From: JAZOTM01 sp045657625
GTDB taxonomy: Bacteria > Bacillota > Clostridia > Lachnospirales > Lachnospiraceae
Length of the DNA stretch: 64,000 nt
Assembly: GCA_045657625.1 (NCBI GenBank)
Contig: JAZOTM010000040.1
Location: 21,810 to 85,809, forward strand
Direction: 5' to 3'
Position numbers and translations under genes: made by a program
Shown: positions 17,170 to 26,552 of the stretch, in pieces
Numbering within the stretch: the first letter of the stretch is position 1
Layout: each line of letters begins with the position of its first letter
Notes under the pieces: generated by a model
What the model saw: only the letters and a program-made list of their open reading frames with translations
Databases searched by the model: none
Told to the model about the DNA's origin: nothing

Positions 17170-18977
17170 TACGCTTCCAAATATTCCTTCTTCACTTGTT
17201 CTATAATCGAAACCATCAATTCTCCACGGTTAAACGGTGTCATAAAATAATAGCCATCTGCAAAATCAGCAACTTTCGCTATCACTTCCAAAGCCACTTC
17301 CACCGCTACTTTTTCCGCCTCTTCTCGGCTCATATCCGGATGATAACGCTCTACCGTTTCCTCCGGCACGCGAATTCCAGGCATTTCACTCTTTAAAAAG
17401 CAGGCATTTTTATAGGAAACCAACGGCATAATTCCACAAAAGATTTTTGCCCCTGTTTTTTCTTTTAAATAGCGTACCCGTTCCACATCTTCATCCGAGT
17501 ACAATGGCTGGGTCAGGAAATACTCGCAACCCACTTCCATTTTTCTTTTCATACGTTCTGCAATGGCATTCACATTGACTCCATGATAATTCAACGCACC
17601 ACCCACTGCAAAATCATCTTTGCTAAACAATTCCTCTTTTATTTGTTTTACGTTTTGCATAAAACGAATGGAATTCACATTGTAAACCGGCTTCATTTTA
17701 TCCACTTCATGGCTAAAAGGATCGCCCGTAATCAACAACGCCTGACGAATTCCCTGCATATAATTGGCAAGAATGGCTCCACGAAGCGCCACCACATTTT
17801 TGTCTCTGCAACACATATGCGGCATCACCGGCAAATCATATTCCAACTGTAAATAGGAAGCCAACGCACCGGCATCCATTCTTCCTCGCGCCATAGGTGA
17901 GTCCGACAGCGTAATGGCATCGACTCCCACCTCTTTATACAATTCTGCATTTTTCTTTACTTTGCTAATATCCTGATCAAAGGGCGGATCCAATTCCACG
18001 ATAATGGTTTTCTTTCCCGCTCTCATTTTCTCCACAAAACTACGCTGCACCGGATGTCCTTCGTGAGATACTGCCTTCTTCAGCCTTTGCACCGCCGGCT
18101 TTTTTTCCTGCCAAGGGTAATCCTTCAATGAACTAGTCAAAAGGGCAATATATTTCGGTGTAGTACCGCAGCAACCACCCAAAAGTTCTACGCCAAGATC
18201 CGCGATATCCTTCATTTTTAAACCATAATAAGAAATATCGCTGCGGAAAACACGGCGTCCACGAAGGTCCATAGGATACCCCGCATTGGGCAATGCAATC
18301 ACCGGTTTTTTGCAGGAAAAACCGGTTTTATCCATGATTTCAAACATATGAAGGGCTTCCACGCCACAGTTGCATCCAAACGCATCCACGGCATCTTCTT
18401 TTTCCACCTGTTCCATGAGTTTGGAAAAAGAAAGACCGGACTTGGTATAGCCACTCTTATCAAACCGGAAACTTGCTACGACAAATGCTTCCGGCTTTTT
18501 TTCCTTGATATAAGCGCACAAAGGAAAAGCGTAGGCTGTATCTTCAAATGTTTCCAATTGAAAAAAATCTGCGCCCTCTTCCAAAAACACATCTACGATT
18601 TCTTTTCCTTCTTTTAAAATCTCTTCCGATTCTTCCCCGGTAATGTCATAAATCGGGCCAATATCCGCTGCAACAAAAGTCTTCTGCGCCGGATGTTCTT
18701 CTGCAATGGCTTCCTGCGCCAAACGATACCCCAATCGGATACCTTCTAATACTTTCTCCTTCTTGGAAAAAAACATGGAATTACAGGCAAACGTATTGGT
18801 ACGAATAATATTTGCGCCGGCTCTTAAATACTCTTTGTGAACTTCTTTCACCCGTTCCGGGTTGGTAAATAAGGCTTTTTCCGAAAGCCCCTGTTCCTCA
18901 TATTTATCGTTGTAATAGGTGCCAAATGCACCATCATAAAATAGTCGTTGTTTTTTTAATTCTTCTCGTATCATCAT
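17169..18977 (-). CDS. Bifunctional homocysteine S-methyltransferase / methylenetetrahydrofolate reductase
   Basis: A 602-residue fusion. Residues 1 to about 290 form a homocysteine methyltransferase-type domain with zinc-ligand motifs FGCNCGVEA and LGGCCGTTPKY. Residues about 315-595 form a MetF-like flavin reductase (IIVELDPPFDQD; LLITGDP; YFLTQPLY) that makes the methyl-tetrahydrofolate used by MetH. Both are encoded back to back, so this operon links one-carbon supply to methionine synthesis. No S-box or T-box lies upstream; the gap to aspS is only 98 bases. A promoter ends 6 bases before the ATG, so the mRNA may be leaderless. A second ATG follows directly. Confidence 0.92.
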   Translation of the reverse strand: MMIREELKKQRLFYDGAFGTYYNDKYEEQGLSEKALFTNPERVKEVHKEYLRAGANIIRTNTFACNSMFFSKKEKVLEGIRLGYRLAQEAIAEEHPAQKTFVAADIGPIYDITGEESEEILKEGKEIVDVFLEEGADFFQLETFEDTAYAFPLCAYIKEKKPEAFVVASFRFDKSGYTKSGLSFSKLMEQVEKEDAVDAFGCNCGVEALHMFEIMDKTGFSCKKPVIALPNAGYPMDLRGRRVFRSDISYYGLKMKDIADLGVELLGGCCGTTPKYIALLTSSLKDYPWQEKKPAVQRLKKAVSHEGHPVQRSFVEKMRAGKKTIIVELDPPFDQDISKVKKNAELYKEVGVDAITLSDSPMARGRMDAGALASYLQLEYDLPVMPHMCCRDKNVVALRGAILANYMQGIRQALLITGDPFSHEVDKMKPVYNVNSIRFMQNVKQIKEELFSKDDFAVGGALNYHGVNVNAIAERMKRKMEVGCEYFLTQPLYSDEDVERVRYLKEKTGAKIFCGIMPLVSYKNACFLKSEMPGIRVPEETVERYHPDMSREEAEKVAVEVALEVIAKVADFADGYYFMTPFNRGELMVSIIEQVKKEYLEA

Positions 18978-18983
18978 GGGTAA

Positions 18984-19012
18984 ATTATAGAAGATTCCGC
19001 ATTTTCCCGCAA
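18984..19012 (-). promoter_or_regulatory. Promoter placing the transcript start at the ATG
   Basis: TTGCGG (19012-19007) and TATAAT (18989-18984) with a 17-base spacer. Only six bases (TTACCC) separate the -10 box from the ATG at 18977, so normal initiation would begin at or next to the start codon. No Shine-Dalgarno sequence is present. Confidence 0.6.
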
Positions 19013-19037
19013 CACCACTGTTATAGAGAAAAAAAAT

Positions 19038-19069
19038 ACTCTGCTATCAGAAAATCAGATAACAGAGCA
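19038..19069 (-). terminator. aspS: Terminator after aspS, probably bidirectional
   Basis: TGCTCTG and CAGAGTA flank a second paired block (TATC/GATA). T-runs occur on both sides, so it could act on both strands. It follows the aspS stop codon by 6 bases. Confidence 0.8.
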
Positions 19070-19075
19070 TTTTTC

Positions 19076-20866
19076 TTATTCTTCCACTTCTGTGGTTTCA
19101 ATATACAATTCTTCTAATTGCTTCTTGTCTACTACACCCGGAGCTGCAGTCATTAAATCAGAAGCATCTTTGATCTTCGGGAATGCAATGACATCACGAA
19201 TAGAATCCGCATGTACCATGTGCATAACCAAACGATCCAATCCATAAGCAAGTCCTGCGTGAGGAGGTACTCCATAACGGAATGCATCCAATAAGAATCC
19301 AAACTGTTCGTAAGCTCTTTCCTTTGTAAATCCTAATACTTCGAACATTTTTTCCTGGATATCATCCTGATGAATACGAACAGATCCAACACCAAGCTCG
19401 GTACCATTCAATACGATATCATAAGCCTTCGCACGAACTTCACCCGGAGCAGAATCAATCTTGTCCCAATCCTCTTCCATTGGCATGGTGAAAGGATGAT
19501 GCATCGCCATATAACGATTTTCTTCGTCAGACCACTCCAACAATGGGAATTCTGTAACCCACAAGAAGTTGTACTGATTTGGATCTAACAAATCAAGCTC
19601 TTTTGCAAGTTCCAAACGAAGTGCTCCAAGTACATTCCAAACAATCTTATTCTTGTCAGCCGCGAAGAGCAATAAATCTCCCGGCTTACCATTCATAGCC
19701 TGAACTAAAGCATTCAGTTCTTCTTCTGTCATGAATTTTGCAAAGGATGATTTGTAAGAACCATCTTCTGCAATCGATAAATAAGCCAAGCCCTTCGCTC
19801 CGTAACCCTTTGCAAACTCAACCAATTTATCAATTTTCTTTCTAGGCATAGTGCCCTGGCCTTCTGCATTGATACCACGTACAGAACCACCATTTTCGAG
19901 AGCACCTGTGAAAACACCAAATCCGCAGTTTTTCACTACTTCTGATACATCACAAAGTTCCATGCCAAAACGGGTATCCGGCTTATCAGAACCAAAGCGA
20001 TCCATTGCTTCCTGCCATGGCATACGCTGAATTGGAAGAGAAACCTCTACTCCAATTGCTTCTTTGAAAATATACTGTAACAATCTTTCATTAACATCGA
20101 TAACATCATCGATATCTACAAAAGATAATTCCATATCTGCCTGTGTAAATTCCGGCTGACGATCTGCACGCAAATCTTCATCACGGAAACAACGTGCAAT
20201 TTGGAAATAACGATCATATCCGGAGCACATCAAAAGCTGTTTGTAGATCTGCGGAGACTGTGGCAATGCATAAAAATGTCCCGGATGTACACGAGACGGT
20301 ACCAAATAGTCTCTGGCACCTTCCGGTGTAGACTTGCAAAGCATTGGAGTTTCAATCTCCAAGAAGCCTTCCTTGGTCATAAATTCACGCATCAAATAAG
20401 CCACTTTGCTACGAAGCATCATATTTTTCTGGATATCCGGTCTACGTAAATCCAAGTATCTGTATTTCAAACGAATTTCGTCTTTTGTCTGGCTGTTTTC
20501 CTCAATTTGGAATGGAGGGGTATCAGATTCTGATAAAATTCTTAAGTCTGTTGCAATGACTTCAATATCACCGGTTTTTAAGTTTTCATTGATTGCTGCA
20601 GTACGCTTCTGCACCGTACCGGTTACTGCAATGACAAATTCACTACGAAGGGTTCCGGCTTTTTCAAATCCTGCTGTACCAATATTTTCTTCACCAAACA
20701 CAATCTGAAGAAGTCCGGAGCGGTCTCTTAAATCAACAAAAATCAAACTTCCTAAATTTCTTCTTTTCTGTACCCATCCCATAACGGTAACAGTTTCTCC
20801 AATATTTTGATTGGAAACTTCTGTACAACGATGAGAACGATGTAATCCTACCATGGACTCTGCCAT
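19076..20866 (-). CDS. aspS: Aspartyl-tRNA synthetase, discriminating type
   Basis: Class II synthetase (596 residues) charging tRNA-Asp with aspartate. It has an N-terminal OB-fold anticodon domain (WVQKRRNLGSLIFVDLRDRSG), the catalytic core with the bacterial GAD insertion, and motif 3 GLAYGLDRLVMHM. In the anticodon domain the residue after RRN is Leu38, as in tRNA-Asp-specific enzymes. The second AspRS of this window (46996) has His at the same position. AGGAGG precedes the start. It lies 12 bases downstream of hisS, forming a hisS-aspS operon as in many Firmicutes. Confidence 0.96.
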   Translation of the reverse strand: MAESMVGLHRSHRCTEVSNQNIGETVTVMGWVQKRRNLGSLIFVDLRDRSGLLQIVFGEENIGTAGFEKAGTLRSEFVIAVTGTVQKRTAAINENLKTGDIEVIATDLRILSESDTPPFQIEENSQTKDEIRLKYRYLDLRRPDIQKNMMLRSKVAYLMREFMTKEGFLEIETPMLCKSTPEGARDYLVPSRVHPGHFYALPQSPQIYKQLLMCSGYDRYFQIARCFRDEDLRADRQPEFTQADMELSFVDIDDVIDVNERLLQYIFKEAIGVEVSLPIQRMPWQEAMDRFGSDKPDTRFGMELCDVSEVVKNCGFGVFTGALENGGSVRGINAEGQGTMPRKKIDKLVEFAKGYGAKGLAYLSIAEDGSYKSSFAKFMTEEELNALVQAMNGKPGDLLLFAADKNKIVWNVLGALRLELAKELDLLDPNQYNFLWVTEFPLLEWSDEENRYMAMHHPFTMPMEEDWDKIDSAPGEVRAKAYDIVLNGTELGVGSVRIHQDDIQEKMFEVLGFTKERAYEQFGFLLDAFRYGVPPHAGLAYGLDRLVMHMVHADSIRDVIAFPKIKDASDLMTAAPGVVDKKQLEELYIETTEVEE

Positions 20867-20878
20867 TTTTCTTTCCTC

Positions 20879-22147
20879 CTAAGCTTCTTCACGATTGAAG
20901 AATTCTACAAATTCCTCATATCCTTCTTTTTTCAACTGTTCCTTCTGGAACTTTTTATTCTTATTCATACGAACCACAAGAATCTGCTTGCCTTGCTGAC
21001 GTTCTTCTTTGGCCTGTTCCATAACAGTCACAAGTTTTTCTACCGGGTAGTTCTTTTCTACCAAGTAAGCCACTCTTTCTTTTCTGGTTGGAATCTGGAA
21101 TCCACTTTCCATTAAAAGTAAAATAATTCTTTCAAATCCAATAGAGAATCCGCAAGCCGGCACATCCTGTCCGGTAAATTTTCCAATCATCTTGTCGTAA
21201 CGACCACCGCCGCCACAGCTGCCACCGAATTCCGGAATGGCAATTTCAAAAATAGTACCGGTATAATAGCTCATACCACGCACCAAGGTTGGGTCAAATA
21301 CCAATGTAAAATCTGCTGCCTTTGCCGCATTTACAGCTACTGCGATTTCCTGCAAGTTCTTTGCTGCATCCGCATCCAAGTGTTCTCCCAAGACTTCTGT
21401 CAAATAGGCAACACCTTCTGCCACATCCTTCTTGTCCGCTAAGGCTTCGAATAATCCCAAATATTTATCAACGGCTTCTTTTGCATAGCCATCTTCTAAA
21501 AGTTCAGAGGCTACACCTTCCAAGCCGATTTTATCCATCTTGTCCAATGTGATAAAGACTGCATCATAATCTGCTTCTGCAAAACCACTGTAGGCTGCCA
21601 TTGCTTTTAAAATACGTCTCTCATTGATACGAATTTCAAACTTAGAAAATCCTAATTTTCCAAGCGTTGTGGTGGTCGCCAAAATAAGCTCAATTTCTGC
21701 TAAATTGGTCGGCTCGCCTAAAATATCGATATCACACTGTGTAAACTGGCGATACCGTCCTCTCTGTGGACGATCTGCTCTCCAAACATTTCCGATTTGC
21801 AATGCCTTGAACGGATTTGGCAAATCATTGGAATGGTTGGCATAATAGCGGGAAAGAGGCACTGTCAAATCATAACGCATGCCGAAGTCTACCACATCCA
21901 GTTCTTCTTTCGCCGTTTCCAAATTTAATTTTTCACCGCGTTTCAACACTTTGAAGATTAACTTCTCATTTTCTCCCCCCTGTTTATTGGAAAGATTTGC
22001 AATATTTTCCATACAAGGGGTTTCGATTGGTGTAAAACCGAAACTGCGATAGGTTTCCTTAATAACATTTGTCACATAATCTCGAATTTCCATTTCCGAT
22101 GGCATAATATCCTTCATGCCGTTTACCGGTTTTTTACTTAATGACAT
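20879..22147 (-). CDS. hisS: Histidyl-tRNA synthetase
   Basis: Class II synthetase of 422 residues. Visible are the N-terminal PVNGMKDIMPSEM, motif 2 in the YRQFTQCDIDILGE stretch, the histidine-A motif region (VRGMSYYTGTIFEI), motif 3 (GFSIGFERIILLL) and a C-terminal anticodon domain. It is the first gene of the hisS-aspS operon. The matching tRNA-His is at 5037-5111. No T-box was found in the upstream gap. Confidence 0.96.
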   Translation of the reverse strand: MSLSKKPVNGMKDIMPSEMEIRDYVTNVIKETYRSFGFTPIETPCMENIANLSNKQGGENEKLIFKVLKRGEKLNLETAKEELDVVDFGMRYDLTVPLSRYYANHSNDLPNPFKALQIGNVWRADRPQRGRYRQFTQCDIDILGEPTNLAEIELILATTTTLGKLGFSKFEIRINERRILKAMAAYSGFAEADYDAVFITLDKMDKIGLEGVASELLEDGYAKEAVDKYLGLFEALADKKDVAEGVAYLTEVLGEHLDADAAKNLQEIAVAVNAAKAADFTLVFDPTLVRGMSYYTGTIFEIAIPEFGGSCGGGGRYDKMIGKFTGQDVPACGFSIGFERIILLLMESGFQIPTRKERVAYLVEKNYPVEKLVTVMEQAKEERQQGKQILVVRMNKNKKFQKEQLKKEGYEEFVEFFNREEA

Positions 22148-22326
22148 TCTTTTTCCTCTTTTCTAATTTTGCTCGCTAAACCGACAATAGTATACCACTT
22201 AGGCCCTTTCTCTTCAAGTATATGACTTCGTCATGCTCGCATTTTGATTTATGACAATATAATATTTTTATATGATATACGAATTGCTCCATGACTTCGT
22301 CATTCCCGCAATTCTACATATAAAAA
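22148..22326. repeat. Intergenic region with two copies of a 13-bp palindrome
   Basis: ATGACTTCGTCAT occurs at 22222-22234 and 22291-22303. The second copy is framed by a longer imperfect inverted repeat (ATACGAATTGC, 22276-22286, against GCAATTCTACATAT, 22308-22321). Together they form an AT-rich double hairpin between the hisS start and the ptsI terminator. There is no gene here. Its function is unknown. Confidence 0.6.
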
Positions 22327-22350
22327 TCCCCGGAATGAATCATTCCGGGG
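22327..22350 (-). terminator. Terminator of the fru-pts operon
   Basis: CCCCGGAATG and CATTCCGGGG form a 10-bp stem, followed on the minus strand by ATTTTTATATG, just after the ptsI stop codon. Confidence 0.85.
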
Positions 22351-22356
22351 AAGCTT

Positions 22357-24060
22357 TTATTTTGCTACTGCTTTTAAACAAGCAACAATTTCTTCTTCTG
22401 TTGTGAGAGATAATACTTTTTCTGCTAAAGCATCTGCCTCTGCCTTTGACCACTTGGAAATAATACACCGTGCGGTCAAAACTAAAACAGGATTTACGCT
22501 ATATTCGGTCAAGCCGAAGGAAATCAAAAGCGGAATCATCAGTGGATCAGCTGCTGCCTCTCCGCACATTCCTACAGGAATTCCTGCTTCATTTGCATTT
22601 TCAATAATGTTCTTAATAGAACGAAGCACTGCCGGCTGGAATGCAGAATAAAGATATGCCACATTTGCGTTACCGCGGTCAACGCTCATGGTATACTGTG
22701 TCAAATCGTTGGTTCCAATTGAGAAGAAATCCGCTTCTTTCGCCAACATATCTGAAATCAAAGAAGCTGCTGCAGTTTCAATCATACAACCCACTTCAAT
22801 ATTTTCATCAAAGGCAACGCCTTCTTTTCTCAATTCCTCCTTGCATTCTTCTACCAATGCTTTTGCTTTGCGCATTTCATCCACACAAGTCACAAGTGGC
22901 ACCATAATCTTCACTTTTCCAAAAGCGCTTGCTCTTAAAATTCCGCGAAGCTGTACTTTATACATATCAGTATTGCCCAAGCAATAACGCACGGCACGAT
23001 AACCCAAAAATGGATTTTCTTCCTTTTCCAGGTTCAAATAAGGAATATCCTTATCCCCACCGATATCCAAGGTACGAATAATTACGGTTTTGCCTTGCAT
23101 GGCCTCTACTGCTTCTTTGTAAGCTTCAAACTGCTCATCTTCGGATGGCAAATGAGGCTTATCCATAAATAAGAATTCAGAACGGAAAAGTCCAATTCCT
23201 TCTCCATCACATTCAATGGCTTTTTTTGCATCCTTTGGTGTACCAATGTTGCAAAAAAGTTCTACTTCTTTTCCATCTGCTGTCTTTGTTTCTTTTCCAA
23301 GAAAATTCTTTAATTCTGCCTGGGCACGAATAAATTCTTCTCTTTTTCGAACATACAAAGACAGAACCTCTCCGTCAGGATTGATGTAAACATCCCCCTC
23401 TGTACCATCTACAATTGCCGTATCCTTGTTTTTTACAAGTTCGGTAATATTCGGTACGCTCAGCACAGCAGGAATTTCCAAAGCTCTTGCTAAAATTGCG
23501 GAATGTGAAGTTTTACCTCCTACTTCCGTAATAATTCCAACCACGTTTTCTTTTACAATCTGAGAAGTCATGGATGGAGTCAGATCATGAGCGACTAACA
23601 CGGTACCAGGGGCTACCTTACTAATATCAATATCCTCTACCTGCAATAAAATCTTTAACAGACTGACTTTGATATCGGAAATATCAGATGCACGCTGACG
23701 CATCATATCGTCTTCCATCTTGGAAAACATTCCGATAAACATATCACATACCGCCGTTACAGCACTTTCTGCACACTGGCCGGCTTCAATCATTTTTGTC
23801 ATTTCCCCTGCCATTGTAGGGTCAGCGATCATAGCCAAATGACCTTCCATGATTTCTGCTTCCTTCGGTCCAATATTCTTACGAATATTTTCTGCCATTT
23901 CTGCAGTCTCTGCTTTAAATTTTTCAATGGCGTCTCCAAAACGTTTCTTTTCTGCTTCTTTGTCTGAAACCGGAGTCGCTTCAAAACTCAAATCATGCTC
24001 AACAATCAGGCAAATACTGCCTATTCCGATTCCTCTGGATGCTTCAATACCCTTGTACAT
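22357..24060 (-). CDS. ptsI: Phosphoenolpyruvate-protein phosphotransferase (PTS enzyme I)
   Basis: Transfers phosphate from PEP to HPr, the first step of all PTS sugar uptake. The 567 residues match the family length. Visible are the phospho-acceptor His in GGKTSHSAILARALEIPAV (about residue 189), the PEP-utilising barrel with LFRSEFLFMD and IGTNDLTQYTMSVDR, and the catalytic Cys in GMCGEAAADP. AGGAGG lies 7 bases before the ATG. It is the last gene of the fru operon, 20 bases after ptsH. Placing the general PTS genes in a fructose operon couples their expression to fructose control. Confidence 0.96.
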   Translation of the reverse strand: MYKGIEASRGIGIGSICLIVEHDLSFEATPVSDKEAEKKRFGDAIEKFKAETAEMAENIRKNIGPKEAEIMEGHLAMIADPTMAGEMTKMIEAGQCAESAVTAVCDMFIGMFSKMEDDMMRQRASDISDIKVSLLKILLQVEDIDISKVAPGTVLVAHDLTPSMTSQIVKENVVGIITEVGGKTSHSAILARALEIPAVLSVPNITELVKNKDTAIVDGTEGDVYINPDGEVLSLYVRKREEFIRAQAELKNFLGKETKTADGKEVELFCNIGTPKDAKKAIECDGEGIGLFRSEFLFMDKPHLPSEDEQFEAYKEAVEAMQGKTVIIRTLDIGGDKDIPYLNLEKEENPFLGYRAVRYCLGNTDMYKVQLRGILRASAFGKVKIMVPLVTCVDEMRKAKALVEECKEELRKEGVAFDENIEVGCMIETAAASLISDMLAKEADFFSIGTNDLTQYTMSVDRGNANVAYLYSAFQPAVLRSIKNIIENANEAGIPVGMCGEAAADPLMIPLLISFGLTEYSVNPVLVLTARCIISKWSKAEADALAEKVLSLTTEEEIVACLKAVAK

Positions 24061-24080
24061 AAGGTTTCCTCCTAAGTGTC

Positions 24081-24344
24081 TTAGTCTCCTAATCCGCTTT
24101 CTACGATTTCAACAGCTGTCTTTAAAGCTTCCTCTTCATCCGGTCCGTCACATTGAATTTCGAATTCAGCGCCACATTTGATACATGCTGCCATAAGCAT
24201 CATGACACTCTTTCCATCAAAGGAATTGCCGTTAAATAAAATCTTAACGTCGCTTTCATACTTTGTTACCGCCTGACTAAAAACGGTTGCCGGGCGCATA
24301 TGCATACCCTGTTCATTTGTTACTTTTACTGTTTGAGATACCAT
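24081..24344 (-). CDS. ptsH: Phosphocarrier protein HPr
   Basis: An 87-residue phosphocarrier between enzyme I and the sugar-specific EIIA domains. His16 lies in EQGMHMRPATVFSQ, a variant of the usual G-I-H-A-R-P-A. The regulatory serine for HPr kinase is in GKSVMMLMA. It is encoded between fruA and ptsI. A stem-loop at 24372-24399 separates it from fruA and may adjust its level relative to the upstream genes. Confidence 0.94.
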   Translation of the reverse strand: MVSQTVKVTNEQGMHMRPATVFSQAVTKYESDVKILFNGNSFDGKSVMMLMAACIKCGAEFEIQCDGPDEEEALKTAVEIVESGLGD

Positions 24345-24371
24345 CTCGTACTCCTTTCTTCGAGCTCCAAA

Positions 24372-24399
24372 AGCCCAGGGATAGAATTATCCCCAGGCT
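24372..24399 (-). terminator. Intercistronic stem-loop between fruA and ptsH
   Basis: GCCTGGGGATA and TATCCCTGGGC (one unpaired base) form a strong stem followed on the minus strand by TTTTGG. The short T-run suggests a partial terminator or an mRNA-processing/stability hairpin. Confidence 0.55.
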
Positions 24400-24419
24400 C
24401 CCAGTCTCATTTCATCCTT

Positions 24420-26480
24420 TTATTCTTCAACCGGTCTTTTAATAAAACCAAGCATGAATGCAGTTACAAGTGAACCAATCAGCCATGCCACGATGTAAAG
24501 CAATGGATGTCCAACCGTTGCAAATACGAAGATTCCACCGTGAGGTGCCATCAATGTGCAACCGAAGAGTGCTGATAAAAGTCCTGCAACTCCGGCACCT
24601 ACCATTGTGCATGGAATTACATGAGCCGGATCTGCTGCTGCGAATGGAATTGCACCTTCTGTAATGAATGAGCAACCCATAACGATATTGGTAATTTTTG
24701 TTTCGCGTTCTGCCTTTGTAAACTTATTCGGGAAGAACTGGCAAGCAAAGGCAATACCGATTGGAGGAACCATTCCACCTACCATGATTGCTGCCATTGC
24801 AATGTAGCAAGCCTGTACGGTTGCATCTGTAGAAGCAACTCCACTTGCCATTAAATCAGAAGCAGTTGCAAGCATACCTGTTCCGAATACATAAGCAGCT
24901 TTATTGATTGGGCCACCCATATCAATTGCCATCATAGCTCCTAAAATAAGTCCAAGTAATGTCAACATTCCTGCTGCTGACAAAGCAGTAAGCATTGCGC
25001 TTAAACCTGTATTAATTAAACCAATGATTGGGTTTAATACGAAGCACATAATCACACCAACAAGGAATACACCAAGTAATGGATAAATAAGTACCGGTTT
25101 GATACCTTCTAAGGATTCCGGAAGATTTGCAAATACTTTCTTTAACCAAAGAACAATTGCACCTGCTAAGAATCCGGCTGCAATACCACCCAAGAATCCG
25201 GAAACTGTGTTTCCACTTCCCTGGAATGCAAAGTTTGCAATAAATCCGTTGAATGCATCTAACTGTTCTACTTTTTCGCCCCATGTTGCAGCATAATCTG
25301 CGATTGGAGCATTTCCGCTGGCTGCTAAAAGACCACCTGCAAAACCAACTGCAAGACCCGGTCTGTCAGCGATGGAGTAAGCAATGTATCCCGCAAGTAC
25401 AGGAACCATTAAGCCCATAGCGAGTCCACCGACATATTTAAAGAATGCAGACAATGGTAACATGGTACCGAAGTTTCCACCACCGGTTGCACCATATCCT
25501 GCAATTGTATCAATCAAGAATGCAAGTGCAATCATAATACCGCCACCAATAACGAATGGAAGCATATGAGATACACCGTTCATCAAATGTTTGTAGAACT
25601 TACGTCCAATGGTTTCGTTTTCAGCTACATCTGCTGCAACTGTCTTGCCACCGTCATGATGATATACCGCTACGTTTCCGGATACTGCCTTTTCAATCAA
25701 GGTTTCTGGATTATGAATTGCATCTGCAGTAGAGGCTTTGATCACCTTCGCCCCATCAAAACGACCCATTTCTACATTTTTGTCACAAGCCAAAATAACA
25801 GCTTCTGCTTCTTCAATCTCCTTGGCTGTCAAAACATTTTTTGCTCCGCCGGATCCGTCTGTTTCTACCTTAATGGCATACCCTAATTCCTCAGCTTTTT
25901 TCTGCAAAGATTCTGCTGCCATATAAGTATGTGCAATACCTGTTGGGCAAGCAGTTACCGCTACGATCTTCTTTGTGGAAGCTGCTGGTTTTGCTGCAGT
26001 AGCACCTGCTGTTTCCAGATCTTTTTCTGTTTCCTTCTTATCAATCAATGCTAAGAATTCATCTACGGTCTTCGCTTCCACTAATGTCTTGCAGAAGTTT
26101 GTATCCATAAGCATCATCATCAATTTGGATAATACTTCCAAATGTGTATCTGCTCCACCTTCCGGCGCTGCAATCATGAATAACAAGTTGCTTGGATTTC
26201 CATCCATAGCCTTGTAATCCACACCACTTGGGCAAGTCATTGCTACAAGCCCTGCCTGCTTAACTGCTGCTGACTTTCCGTGTGGTACTGCGATACCATT
26301 TCCAATAGCCGTTGAACCCTTTGCTTCTCTTGCTAAAATTGTTTCTTTGAACGCTGCAGTGTCATTTAAATTTCCTACCAAATCATGTAATGCAATCAAT
26401 TCATCAATTGCTGCATTCTGATCTGCCAAAGTTACCTGCAATTTGACTCCCTTTGGATTGATAAATTCTGAAATTCTCAT
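24420..26480 (-). CDS. fruA: PTS fructose transporter EIIABC
   Basis: Imports fructose and phosphorylates it to fructose-1-phosphate. Domain order over 686 residues: EIIA (1-150, phospho-His in GIAVPHGKSAAV), EIIB (about 175-275, phospho-Cys in VTACPTGIAHTYMAAE), and a membrane EIIC of about eight or more helices (about 315-680). The start at 26480 is set by AGGAGGG just upstream; the longer frame to 26516 has none. It follows fruK by about 70 bases that contain a small hairpin (ATGCCGT/ACGGCAT, near 26522-26542). Confidence 0.95.
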   Translation of the reverse strand: MRISEFINPKGVKLQVTLADQNAAIDELIALHDLVGNLNDTAAFKETILAREAKGSTAIGNGIAVPHGKSAAVKQAGLVAMTCPSGVDYKAMDGNPSNLLFMIAAPEGGADTHLEVLSKLMMMLMDTNFCKTLVEAKTVDEFLALIDKKETEKDLETAGATAAKPAASTKKIVAVTACPTGIAHTYMAAESLQKKAEELGYAIKVETDGSGGAKNVLTAKEIEEAEAVILACDKNVEMGRFDGAKVIKASTADAIHNPETLIEKAVSGNVAVYHHDGGKTVAADVAENETIGRKFYKHLMNGVSHMLPFVIGGGIMIALAFLIDTIAGYGATGGGNFGTMLPLSAFFKYVGGLAMGLMVPVLAGYIAYSIADRPGLAVGFAGGLLAASGNAPIADYAATWGEKVEQLDAFNGFIANFAFQGSGNTVSGFLGGIAAGFLAGAIVLWLKKVFANLPESLEGIKPVLIYPLLGVFLVGVIMCFVLNPIIGLINTGLSAMLTALSAAGMLTLLGLILGAMMAIDMGGPINKAAYVFGTGMLATASDLMASGVASTDATVQACYIAMAAIMVGGMVPPIGIAFACQFFPNKFTKAERETKITNIVMGCSFITEGAIPFAAADPAHVIPCTMVGAGVAGLLSALFGCTLMAPHGGIFVFATVGHPLLYIVAWLIGSLVTAFMLGFIKRPVEE

Positions 26481-26552
26481 AGTCCCTCCTACATATTTAA
26501 ATTTAAAATTTATCATCAGATGCCGTTTCTCCGTACGGCATTTGATTTTAGT

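Noticed and set aside
18978..19037. S-box or T-box for the methionine operon
   Set aside because: Only 98 bases separate it from aspS and no SAM-aptamer or TGGTACCGCG-type motif is present.
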